Source: JACZUI01 sp041599115
GTDB lineage: Bacteria; Actinomycetota; Acidimicrobiia; Spongiisociales; ZC4RG35
Length of the DNA: 14,639 nt
Assembly: GCA_041599115.1 (NCBI GenBank)
Contig: JBFHXF010000048.1
Coordinates: forward strand, 1 to 14,639
Reading direction: 5' to 3'
In this document: in pieces, positions 1-6,535 of the stretch
Numbering within the stretch: position 1 is the first letter of the stretch
Layout: each line of letters starts with the position of its first letter
Program-made: the position numbers and the translations under genes
The notes under the pieces: generated by a model
Database searches by the model: none
Seen by the model: the letters and a program-made list of their open reading frames with translations, nothing else
Told to the model about the DNA's origin: nothing

Positions 1-912
1 CTTCAACTCGGTGGTGAGGCACCCGACCCACCGGGGATCGATCTGAAAGGTTTGATCGTCGGTTCTGAGGGCACGCTTGGCGTTGTGACTCGAGTGCTGG
101 TGCGTCTCCTTCCCGTCCAACCGGACGTCCGGACGCTTCTCATCGATTTCGACGTCCTGGAGGGAGCCACCCAGACGGTGTCCGACGTCATCGCCGCCGG
201 AATGGTGCCGGCCGCGCTCGAGATCATGGATCAGAGGATGATGATCGCAGTTGAGAATTGGCTACACGCCGGGTTTCCCACCGACGCGGCTGCCATGCTG
301 CTGGCCGAGGTCGTCGGCGAGACTGAAGCAGTCGTCGCCGAGGCTGCGCTGATAGGCCAGATCGCCCGCAGTAATGGCGCCAGATCGCTGCAGATCGCCG
401 ACGATGAGACCCAGCGAGCCGAGCTGTGGAAGGGGAGGAAGTCCGCGTTCGGCGCGCTGGCGCAGATCTCACCCGACTACTACCTCCACGACACGGTGGT
501 GCCCCGCTCCAAGCTCGTGGAAACGATGAGCCAGGTCCAGGCCATTGCCGACCGACATGGGCTCATGTTGTTCAACGTATTCCACGCCGGCGATGGCAAC
601 CTCCACCCGCTCATCTCATTCGACGCCTCCGAGGATGGGATGCTGGAGAAAGTGCACCGCGCCGGCGAGGAGATGGTGGCTGTTTGTCTACGAAACGGTG
701 GTGCTCTTTCCGGTGAGCACGGCATCGGCCTGGAGAAGAGAGACATGATGCGGGCCAGCTTCACCGAACTGGATCTCGACGCCCAGGCGCGTCTCAAGGA
801 GGCCTTCGATCCGACGGGGACCTTCAATCCGGCGAAGGTCCTGCCCGAGGGCTCCCGCTGTTTTGATTTCGGCGGATCTCGCCGGGCGGTTCCCGACGGA
901 GCCTGGGTGTGA
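1..912 (+). CDS. glcD: Glycolate oxidase FAD-linked subunit GlcD, C-terminal part (5' end outside window)
   Basis: This is the catalytic FAD-linked subunit that oxidises glycolate (or a related 2-hydroxy acid such as D-lactate) to the 2-oxo acid and passes electrons to GlcF. The frame is open from base 1, so the gene begins upstream; 303 residues are visible of about 460-500 usual for the family. The fragment starts near the end of the PCMH-type FAD-binding domain (VGSEGTLGVVT, codons from about 58) and continues through the FAD-oxidase C-terminal domain. Visible motifs are HAGDGNLHP (583-609), with histidines expected at the metal/substrate site, and GEHGIG (712-729). It ends with the typical FDPTGTFNPAKVLP. 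The stop overlaps the glcE start by four bases (GTGA, 909-912), which indicates translational coupling. The presence of glcE and glcF favours glycolate oxidase over a stand-alone D-lactate dehydrogenase. Substrate is inferred from context. Confidence 0.93.
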   Translation, partial: LQLGGEAPDPPGIDLKGLIVGSEGTLGVVTRVLVRLLPVQPDVRTLLIDFDVLEGATQTVSDVIAAGMVPAALEIMDQRMMIAVENWLHAGFPTDAAAMLLAEVVGETEAVVAEAALIGQIARSNGARSLQIADDETQRAELWKGRKSAFGALAQISPDYYLHDTVVPRSKLVETMSQVQAIADRHGLMLFNVFHAGDGNLHPLISFDASEDGMLEKVHRAGEEMVAVCLRNGGALSGEHGIGLEKRDMMRASFTELDLDAQARLKEAFDPTGTFNPAKVLPEGSRCFDFGGSRRAVPDGAWV

Positions 913-2006
913 CCTACCCCGAGCGCGTCGCGAGACTTCGTACCGAAACTCTCGAATTGCCCGACGGTGCCGTTGGCCTTGCTCCTACCACAAACGACGA
1001 CTTGGCCGCCATTCTTCGTCATGCCACCGAGAATGGAAAGATCGTCGATGTCCGCGGCGGCGGTAGTCATCACGGATTCGGGGCTCCTCCGGATCCCGAC
1101 ATCGTGATGTCGATGGAGAGATTCGACAACGTCGAGACTTGGGACCCCGACGACATGACCGTTGTGGTTGGCGCGGGTATGCCCATCGGGCGTCTCGAAG
1201 CGATGCTTGCAGAGAGGTCGCAGACGGCCGTACTGCCTGAGATGCCTGGCAATTCAACGGTCGGTGGAGCCATCGCTGCCGGTCTCTCTTCTCTGCGGCG
1301 AGGGCGACTACTTGGCACTCGTGAGCGGGTCCTCGAGGTGACACTCGTCACGGGTGATGGAAGGGTGGTTCGGGCGGGCGGCCGGGTGGTGAAGAACGTG
1401 ACCGGATATGATCTCCCCCGATTGGTCGTGGGAGCGTTCGGCTCTCTCGGCGTCATCACCACTCTTTGTCTCAAACTCTGGCCGGTTCCCCCGGCGGCAA
1501 AGACTGTGGTGGTGGACGATTTTCCCACCGGGGAATCGGTTTCCCGCCCATTGGCCGTCTTGGAGTCGAATCGTCACAAGGCGATCTATCTGTGGGGAAC
1601 GGAGTCGGAGGTGGAGGCTGTTTCGACCCGTCTCGGCGGCGAGGCGAGCGACGGACTCGACTGGCCCGCCGACCCTGAAGGCGCTTTCCGCTGGTCGCTG
1701 CGAGTGCCGCCCTCGAGGACTTCTGAGGCGATTGAGCGGATCCCGGAGCATTGGCGTTATCTGGCAGTGCATGGTGTCGGGGACATTCGTCTCGCCTCTG
1801 ATTCAGGTGAGGGAGCCCTCGAGTTGCGCATCTGGGCCGAAGATGTTGGCGGATATCTTGTGGTTGTTGATGCCCCACCGGATTCGCTGCAAGGTTTCGA
1901 TCCATGGGGACGGCCGCCACCCGGTCTCGAACTCCAACAGCGAATCATCGCCCAGTTCGATCCCGGCCGTGTCATCAACCCGGGTCGTCTGCCGGGAGGC
2001 TTGTGA
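909..2006 (+). CDS. glcE: Glycolate oxidase FAD-binding subunit GlcE
   Basis: This is the second FAD-binding subunit of the GlcDEF complex, 365 residues, close to the usual 350-400. It has the PCMH FAD-binding fold but lacks the full GlcD C-terminal domain. Visible FAD-contact segments are RGGGSHHGFG (residues about 49-58), PEMPGNSTVGGAIAAG (110-125), VKNVTGYDLPRL (161-172) and GSLGVIT (178-184); the VKNVTGYDL signature is characteristic of GlcE. The C-terminus ends with FDPGRVINPGRLPGG, the short tail typical of this family. The GTG start at 909 overlaps the glcD stop, with GGAG at 898-901 seven bases upstream. Its TGA shares one base with the glcF ATG (TGATG). The tight coupling implies stoichiometric production of the complex. 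In E. coli loss of this subunit abolishes glycolate oxidase activity (family knowledge). Confidence 0.9.
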   Translation: MTYPERVARLRTETLELPDGAVGLAPTTNDDLAAILRHATENGKIVDVRGGGSHHGFGAPPDPDIVMSMERFDNVETWDPDDMTVVVGAGMPIGRLEAMLAERSQTAVLPEMPGNSTVGGAIAAGLSSLRRGRLLGTRERVLEVTLVTGDGRVVRAGGRVVKNVTGYDLPRLVVGAFGSLGVITTLCLKLWPVPPAAKTVVVDDFPTGESVSRPLAVLESNRHKAIYLWGTESEVEAVSTRLGGEASDGLDWPADPEGAFRWSLRVPPSRTSEAIERIPEHWRYLAVHGVGDIRLASDSGEGALELRIWAEDVGGYLVVVDAPPDSLQGFDPWGRPPPGLELQQRIIAQFDPGRVINPGRLPGGL

Positions 2007-3259
2007 TGGGCTGGGTCACCGACGAGCATCCCACCCTCGAGGAGCTGAACGCCTGCGTTCAATGCGGCCTCTGTCTCCCGGTGTGCCCGACGTTCCGCTT
2101 GACCGGCCGCGAAACAGCGTCTCCTCGCGGACGTCTCCAGGCTATGGCCGCCGTGACGGACGGGATCGTCACGGTCGATGCCGCGTTCGAGAAGATCATC
2201 GGTTTCTGTCTCGGATGTCGTGCCTGCGAACCCGTATGCCCCGGCATGGTCCCGTTTGGTCGGGCCCTCGAGGGCACGAGAGCTGAAATCGTGGCGCAAC
2301 GCCCCTCCTTGTCACATCGGTTCAGAGGTGTTCTGGTGGGTCGGATGCTCGGGTCTCGCGGACTCCTCGGAATCGGAACGACACTGCTCGCGACCGCCCA
2401 ATTCCTGCGTTTGACCCGGCTGACCCCGCAGCGATTCCGACGACTGACGACTGGTATACGAAAACTGACGGGGCGAGGCGATGCAACCGTGGGTCACGTT
2501 GGAGGCTCCGGGGTCGCCGGCCTGGTTGGACTCCTCACCGGGTGCATCCAGGATCAGTGGTTTCGCCCTACCAATCGTGCCGCGATCGAACTGCTGGAAC
2601 TGGCGGGGTACCGCGTCGAGGCGCCACTCGCACAGACCTGCTGCGGCGCCCTGGCGGCCCATGACGGTAAGGCACCGGAGGCGAGAGACTTGGCCGCTGC
2701 CAATACGGCCGCCTTCGATGGCTACGACCTGATTGTGGCGACAGCGGCGGGGTGCTCGGCGCACCTACATGAGTATGGGTATTGGGCCGACGGCGGAGAC
2801 ATGATTGCCGGGAGGGCAATTGACGTCACGGTGGCGGTGGCGAGCGCGATCGAGAGCGGGCTGCTGCCGCGGCTCTCGGCGGACCTGGGAGACATCGCGA
2901 TCCAGGACCCATGCCATCTTCGTCACGCTCAGAGAATTGTTTCCGAGCCGAGATCAATTCTGGAGGCGGCCGGCTATCGGGTGGTGGAGATCGACCCCAA
3001 CGGCATGTGCTGCGGAGCCGCCGGGCTGTACACGGCTCTCCAGCCGGAGGCATCTGCAGAGTTGGGAAACCGAAAGGCGGCCCAGATTCGTTCGACAGGG
3101 GTGAAGCGCGTGGCCTCGGCCAACCCTGGATGTGAGATGCAATTGAGATCGGCCCTCGATGGCGAGGTGGAGATCGCCCATCCCATCGAGTGGTATTTGC
3201 AAGCCGTCAAGGCCGGGCACTCCAGCGTTAACGTCGCCGCTTCGAAGGAGTCGAGTTGA
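2006..3259 (+). CDS. glcF: Glycolate oxidase iron-sulfur subunit GlcF
   Basis: This is the electron-transfer subunit of glycolate oxidase, expected to carry two [4Fe-4S] clusters and deliver electrons to the membrane quinone pool. The ATG at 2006 is preferred: GGGAGG at 1994-1999 lies six bases upstream and the protein then begins just before the ferredoxin domain, giving 417 residues, near the family length of about 400-430. Cluster ligands are C17, C20, C23, C27 and C68, C71, C74, C78 (two CxxCxxCxxxCP motifs). Two cysteine-rich CCG domains follow, the first with C180, C212-C213-G and C250, the second with C303, C335-C336-G and C376; this is the arrangement shared with heterodisulfide reductase subunit B and LutA/GlpC-type proteins. 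A longer in-frame extension upstream to 1904 would run inside glcE and is rejected. Confidence 0.93.
   Translation: MGWVTDEHPTLEELNACVQCGLCLPVCPTFRLTGRETASPRGRLQAMAAVTDGIVTVDAAFEKIIGFCLGCRACEPVCPGMVPFGRALEGTRAEIVAQRPSLSHRFRGVLVGRMLGSRGLLGIGTTLLATAQFLRLTRLTPQRFRRLTTGIRKLTGRGDATVGHVGGSGVAGLVGLLTGCIQDQWFRPTNRAAIELLELAGYRVEAPLAQTCCGALAAHDGKAPEARDLAAANTAAFDGYDLIVATAAGCSAHLHEYGYWADGGDMIAGRAIDVTVAVASAIESGLLPRLSADLGDIAIQDPCHLRHAQRIVSEPRSILEAAGYRVVEIDPNGMCCGAAGLYTALQPEASAELGNRKAAQIRSTGVKRVASANPGCEMQLRSALDGEVEIAHPIEWYLQAVKAGHSSVNVAASKESS
3245..3250 (+). promoter_or_regulatory. Ribosome binding site that decides a TTG start
   Basis: AAGGAG lies inside the last codons of glcF, five bases before TTG 3256. 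This near-consensus Shine-Dalgarno sequence supports the TTG start of the small membrane protein over the internal ATG at 3292. Confidence 0.6.
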
Positions 3260-3849
3260 GCGATGCCGCGTCCCGCTCCAGGGCATGGACCATGATCAAG
3301 CGTTACGCCATCCTTTCCTACGGAGCCGTCGGAACGATGCTCGACGTCGGCCTGATGGTTCTGGGAAGTGTGTTGGTTGGCCTTGCGGTCGCGGTTCTCC
3401 TCAGCGGTTTGGAGCTGGTCAATGTGATCCCTGAAGATCTTTCTACCGGCGCCATGCTTGCTTCCGCATTGGTGCTTGCCGTGATCGGGCTGTTCTGTCT
3501 CGGAGTTGCGGCTGAGGGCCCGGTCGGTCGGGGCCGCCGTCTGGTGGGTTTCCGGCTGTGGGAAGTTGGCATTGGGCGGGCGCTGGCCGCGGTGGGCGTG
3601 GGCGCGTTGGCAGTTCTCGCCTACAGGTTCGGCTCCGAACTGATCGGTGACCTGCCCAACCCCCTTCATCAAGGGCTTGACGGTCTTCGTTCGGCGGGCG
3701 TTGCCGGGATGACGGCGACGCCACTTCTGGGGGTCCCGCTTTCCTTGCTCATGCGCTGGGCCCGGCAGAAGTGGTCCCGGCTGCCGGACCTCGACATCCC
3801 GATCATGTTCGTGGTGTGGGCCGCGGCGGTAATGGTGATCCTTTTCTGA
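3256..3849 (+). CDS. Small integral membrane protein coupled to glcF, unknown function
   Basis: I do not recognise a named family. The 197-residue product is strongly hydrophobic, with likely membrane segments at about residues 24-57 (long enough for one or two passes), 66-86, 104-124, 150-168 and 180-197; the last runs to the C-terminal residue. A basic stretch, GRGRRLVGFR (91-100), probably marks a cytoplasmic loop. The TTG start overlaps the glcF stop (TTGA, 3256-3259) and has AAGGAG five bases upstream; ATG 3292 (protein beginning MIKRYAILS) is the alternative. The coupling to glcF suggests co-expression with the glycolate oxidase complex, for which it could be a membrane anchor or a transport/accessory factor. 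That role is inference only, because the usual glycolate permease family (GlcA/LctP) is much larger and this is not one. Its stop abuts the stop of the next, convergent gene. Confidence 0.72.
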   Translation: MSDAASRSRAWTMIKRYAILSYGAVGTMLDVGLMVLGSVLVGLAVAVLLSGLELVNVIPEDLSTGAMLASALVLAVIGLFCLGVAAEGPVGRGRRLVGFRLWEVGIGRALAAVGVGALAVLAYRFGSELIGDLPNPLHQGLDGLRSAGVAGMTATPLLGVPLSLLMRWARQKWSRLPDLDIPIMFVVWAAAVMVILF

Positions 3850-4692
3850 TCACGCAGGTTTGTAGTAGATCTGGATCCCTTTGACGTCGAAGCCGGCGCG
3901 TCGCAGGGTCTCCGTCGACCAGCTCAGGGCGGGCACCTTGACGACCAGATGGTCGCTGCCGGTCCTTGCCGCATGGTCGAGTAGCCCGTTCACGAGCCCG
4001 GGAAGATCCTCCGCCGCGGCCGCCATCCACATCGTTTGGGTGTCTCCGGACCCTGGCCGAATCATCACCCAACCGTGCTGGGACTGGAGAAGCCGTCCGT
4101 CTGCAGCGGCTGCTTGGAGGTCCCTGGGTCTGGCCTGACGCCATACCCAGCCATTGCACAACATTCCCCGTGCAGGGCCTGCGAGGTCGCTGGTCGACCA
4201 GAACATCCAGGCGCTGTCCACGTCTGCGGGGGTGGAAGGGCGCAAACCACTGCCTGTGATGGCCCTAAACGAAGGATCAGGCTTGGTAAAGCCGGCTGTC
4301 CAGGTGGATCCGGGCCGATATCCGATCTTGGACACCTGGATCTGTGCGGTCGGATTATCGGCTTCGATCGCCAGGCGGATGACCCTTGCTCCACGAGCTT
4401 TTGCCCATTCCACACCGGCGTGATTGAGCGCCGAACCCATTCCTGCGCGTTTGAATTCCGGATGGACCCGGGCACCTTGCATCCAACCCTCGGTGGGGGA
4501 CGGCATCGAGGCATGCACGAGGGCTCTGACCGCGTCATCCTTATCGGCGCACACCAATACGGCCGAGTTGGTGTCGGTCAGCCAATCCAGATAGCGCTCG
4601 GCGATGTAATCGCCCCACTCGAAGGTGTCCTGCGTCCAGGTTGCGATCGATTCGAGATCATCGGGTCGCCCTGACCTGATCACATAGTCCAT
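3850..4692 (-). CDS. GNAT-family N-acetyltransferase
   Basis: The product is a 280-residue protein of the Gcn5-related N-acetyltransferase superfamily, which transfers acetyl from acetyl-CoA to an amine; the substrate is unknown. The acetyl-CoA-binding motif A is visible at residues about 75-89 (RVHPEFKRAGMGSAL), with K81 in the place usually held by Gln or Arg, followed by a helix, the strand VIRLAIE (104-110) and the typical N-P-A-Q segment (NPTAQIQVSKIGYRPG, 113-128). Residues 150-280 look like a second, degenerate GNAT-type half ending in LVVKVPALSWSTETLRRAGFDVKG, so this is probably a tandem-GNAT architecture. It starts two bases after the argS stop with no clear Shine-Dalgarno sequence, which suggests translational coupling to argS. 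It converges on the glc operon with directly abutting stop codons. Confidence 0.85.
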   Translation of the reverse strand: MDYVIRSGRPDDLESIATWTQDTFEWGDYIAERYLDWLTDTNSAVLVCADKDDAVRALVHASMPSPTEGWMQGARVHPEFKRAGMGSALNHAGVEWAKARGARVIRLAIEADNPTAQIQVSKIGYRPGSTWTAGFTKPDPSFRAITGSGLRPSTPADVDSAWMFWSTSDLAGPARGMLCNGWVWRQARPRDLQAAAADGRLLQSQHGWVMIRPGSGDTQTMWMAAAAEDLPGLVNGLLDHAARTGSDHLVVKVPALSWSTETLRRAGFDVKGIQIYYKPA

Positions 4693-4694
4693 GG

Positions 4695-6419
4695 CTACAT
4701 CTTGTCTGGGATCTCGATGCCGAGCAGGGTGAGAAGGGCATCCATCGTCGCCAAGGTCCAGGCGCAGACCGACAGCCAGGATGACTGCCGGGCGGCGTCT
4801 TCTTCGCTGAGAATGTGGCAGTCGTCGTAGAAGCGATTGAAGGCAACGGCCAGACCGTGGGCGTATTCGGCGATGTGGTTGGGCGCCCGCAGTTCGACGG
4901 CCCGATCGAGGACGTCCGGGAAGTGGAATAGCTCAAGGACGAGTCGGCGTTCCGAACCGGTCGCCGGCGCGATGATCTTCCCGCCTGCCAACCCGGCTTC
5001 GGCAGACTTGTTCAGAATCGATTTGATTCGGACGGCGGCATATTGGAGATAGGGCCCGGTCTTCCCCTCGAAGGAGCAGAACCGGTCGAGGTCGAACACG
5101 TAATCAGAGGATCGGTTGTTTATCAGGTCCCCGAATTTGAGGGCAGCGACACCCACCTGGGCGGCGATTCGACTTCTCTCCTCCACGGGGTAGTCCTGGG
5201 CTAGTTGAGCTTCGTCCAGACGGGTCCGGGCCGCCTCGGTGACCATCGCGATCACGTCTGCGAGACGTACGACCCCGCCTTCCCTGGTCTTGAACGGCTT
5301 TCCGTCGGGTCCATTCATCGTCCCGAAACCGATGTGCTCCAATTGCATCTCAGGTGGTGCGATCCCGGCCCGTCGAGCGGCGCGAAATACCTGGACGAAA
5401 TGGTCCGCCTGTCTGCGGTCAACCACGTAAAGGCATAGGTTGGCTCCCAGCTCCTGGTTTCTCATGTCGATTGTCGCCAGGTCGGTCGTGGAGTAGAGAA
5501 AGCCTCCTGCCGAGGATTCGAGGATCAATGGGGGGAGATCGCGGTTGTCGTCCTCTCTGGCCACATCGACGACCAGGGCTCCCTCCGACATCTTGGCAAC
5601 ACCGGAGCCCTTCATGGCCTCAACCATTGGCGCTATCCGATCATGGACATCGGATTCTCCGTACCAGAGGTCGAATTCGACTCCCAGGGCGCTGAAGTTG
5701 TCTCGTTGGGCGGCTTCCGAAACTGCCTTCATGTGCTTCCACATGGCGCGAGACTCCGGGTCGCCGCGCTGCAACAGAACCGTCGCCTGTCTGGCGCGAT
5801 CGGTGAACTCCTGGTCCACTCGCGCCCTCTCTGATGCCTGGGGATAGATCTCCTGAAGATCGTCGAGGGTTATGTCGGTGGCGGTTCTTCCCTGGTCCTG
5901 GAAGGCGGCGATGAGAAGACCCATCTGAAACCCCCAATCCCCAAAGTGAGGGTCCCTGATGACCTCGTGGCCGGCAAAGGAGAAGAGACGCGCCAGCGAA
6001 TCGCCAATGATGGTGGCTCTCAGGTGCCCCACGTGCATCGCCTTGGCCACGTTGGGGCCGGCGTAGTCGACCACGACTGTGAGGGGGGATTCGGAGACGT
6101 GGGCTCCAAGATGGTCGTCCATTGCCGCTTCGTTGGCCAGCCGCGCCAAAGCTTCGTCGGTGAGGTCGATGTTGATGAAACCCGGCCCTGCCACCCCGCT
6201 GATTGCGATCTCGGGGTGCCCTGAGAGAGAGTCGGCAACGGTCTGTGCTATTTCTCGTGGCGACCGCTTTGCCAGTCTGACCGCGGCCATGGCGCCATTG
6301 CACTGGAATTGGGCCAAATCGGGTCTTTGGGAGGGCACAACTTCCCCAAGCTCTTTGGGAAGGTCGAGTTCGGCAAAGGCCGTGCCGACTATTCGGGAGA
6401 GGTATTCGAGGACGGACAT
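4695..6419 (-). CDS. argS: Arginyl-tRNA synthetase
   Basis: This is the class I aminoacyl-tRNA synthetase that charges tRNA-Arg, cytoplasmic and essential. The length of 574 residues matches the usual 550-600. Domains in order are an N-terminal Add-1 tRNA-recognition domain (about 1-95), the Rossmann catalytic core with the HIGH-box variant HVGH (129-132, in the typical AKAMHVGHLRAT context), the KMSK-loop equivalent FKTREG (376-381) in the PDGKPFKTREGG context seen in E. coli-type ArgRS, and a DALR anticodon-binding domain from about 450 (EGKTGPYLQYAAVRI). The ATG at 6419 has GAGGAA about four bases upstream. It lies 116 bases downstream of the 2-oxo acid dehydrogenase gene, across a palindromic repeat, and is followed two bases later by a GNAT gene. 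It may use its own promoter (see the -10-like box at 6430-6435). Confidence 0.97.
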   Translation of the reverse strand: MSVLEYLSRIVGTAFAELDLPKELGEVVPSQRPDLAQFQCNGAMAAVRLAKRSPREIAQTVADSLSGHPEIAISGVAGPGFINIDLTDEALARLANEAAMDDHLGAHVSESPLTVVVDYAGPNVAKAMHVGHLRATIIGDSLARLFSFAGHEVIRDPHFGDWGFQMGLLIAAFQDQGRTATDITLDDLQEIYPQASERARVDQEFTDRARQATVLLQRGDPESRAMWKHMKAVSEAAQRDNFSALGVEFDLWYGESDVHDRIAPMVEAMKGSGVAKMSEGALVVDVAREDDNRDLPPLILESSAGGFLYSTTDLATIDMRNQELGANLCLYVVDRRQADHFVQVFRAARRAGIAPPEMQLEHIGFGTMNGPDGKPFKTREGGVVRLADVIAMVTEAARTRLDEAQLAQDYPVEERSRIAAQVGVAALKFGDLINNRSSDYVFDLDRFCSFEGKTGPYLQYAAVRIKSILNKSAEAGLAGGKIIAPATGSERRLVLELFHFPDVLDRAVELRAPNHIAEYAHGLAVAFNRFYDDCHILSEEDAARQSSWLSVCAWTLATMDALLTLLGIEIPDKM

Positions 6420-6429
6420 GTTTCCTCAG

Positions 6430-6435
6430 ACCATA
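6430..6435 (-). promoter_or_regulatory. Possible -10 box for argS
   Basis: On the minus strand TATGGT (fits TANNNT) lies ten bases before the argS ATG. No convincing -35 is present at 16-18 bases; TTGACT between the two repeat copies (6485-6490) is too far away to pair with it. If used, the transcript would have a very short leader. Confidence 0.25.
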
Positions 6436-6439
6436 GAAA

Positions 6440-6535
6440 TGCGTGTGCAGTCGCGCCGGTCACAGCCGTCCGCGTGCACACGCAAGTCAATGCGTGTGCA
6501 ACCACGCCGGCTACAGCCGTCCGCGTGCACACGCA
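6440..6535 (-). repeat. Two tandem copies of a 45-bp palindromic element (51-bp period) between the E1 gene and argS
   Basis: Copy 1 is 6440-6484 and copy 2 is 6491-6535. Each begins with TGCGTGTGCA and ends with its exact reverse complement TGCACACGCA, flanking a 25-base centre. The arms are identical between copies; the centres differ at five positions, all transitions, and keep a small inner stem (CGGC/GCCG in copy 2, CGGT/GCCG with one G-T pair in copy 1). The right arm of copy 1 can also pair with the left arm of copy 2 around a six-base loop (AGTCAA, 6485-6490), so alternative foldings exist. The element ends exactly at the stop codon of the E1 gene (TGA, 6536-6538) and fills most of the gap to argS. 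There is no T-tract, so it is not a standard intrinsic terminator. It resembles an intergenic REP-like or mRNA-stabilising element; function is unknown. Confidence 0.85.

Noticed and set aside
1904..2005. N-terminal extension of GlcF from 1904
   Set aside because: It lies wholly in the end of glcE, lacks family similarity, and ATG 2006 has GGGAGG six bases upstream.
2974..3672. 232-codon minus-strand open frame
   Set aside because: Antisense to glcF and the membrane-protein gene; low-complexity Gln/His-rich product with no motif.
6440..6535. CRISPR-like array
   Set aside because: Only two copies, separated by a six-base linker rather than unique spacers of normal length, and no cas gene.
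6440..6535. Intrinsic terminator after the E1 gene
   Set aside because: Good stems but no T-tract after any of them, and the long 25-base centre is atypical; kept as a repeat of unknown function.
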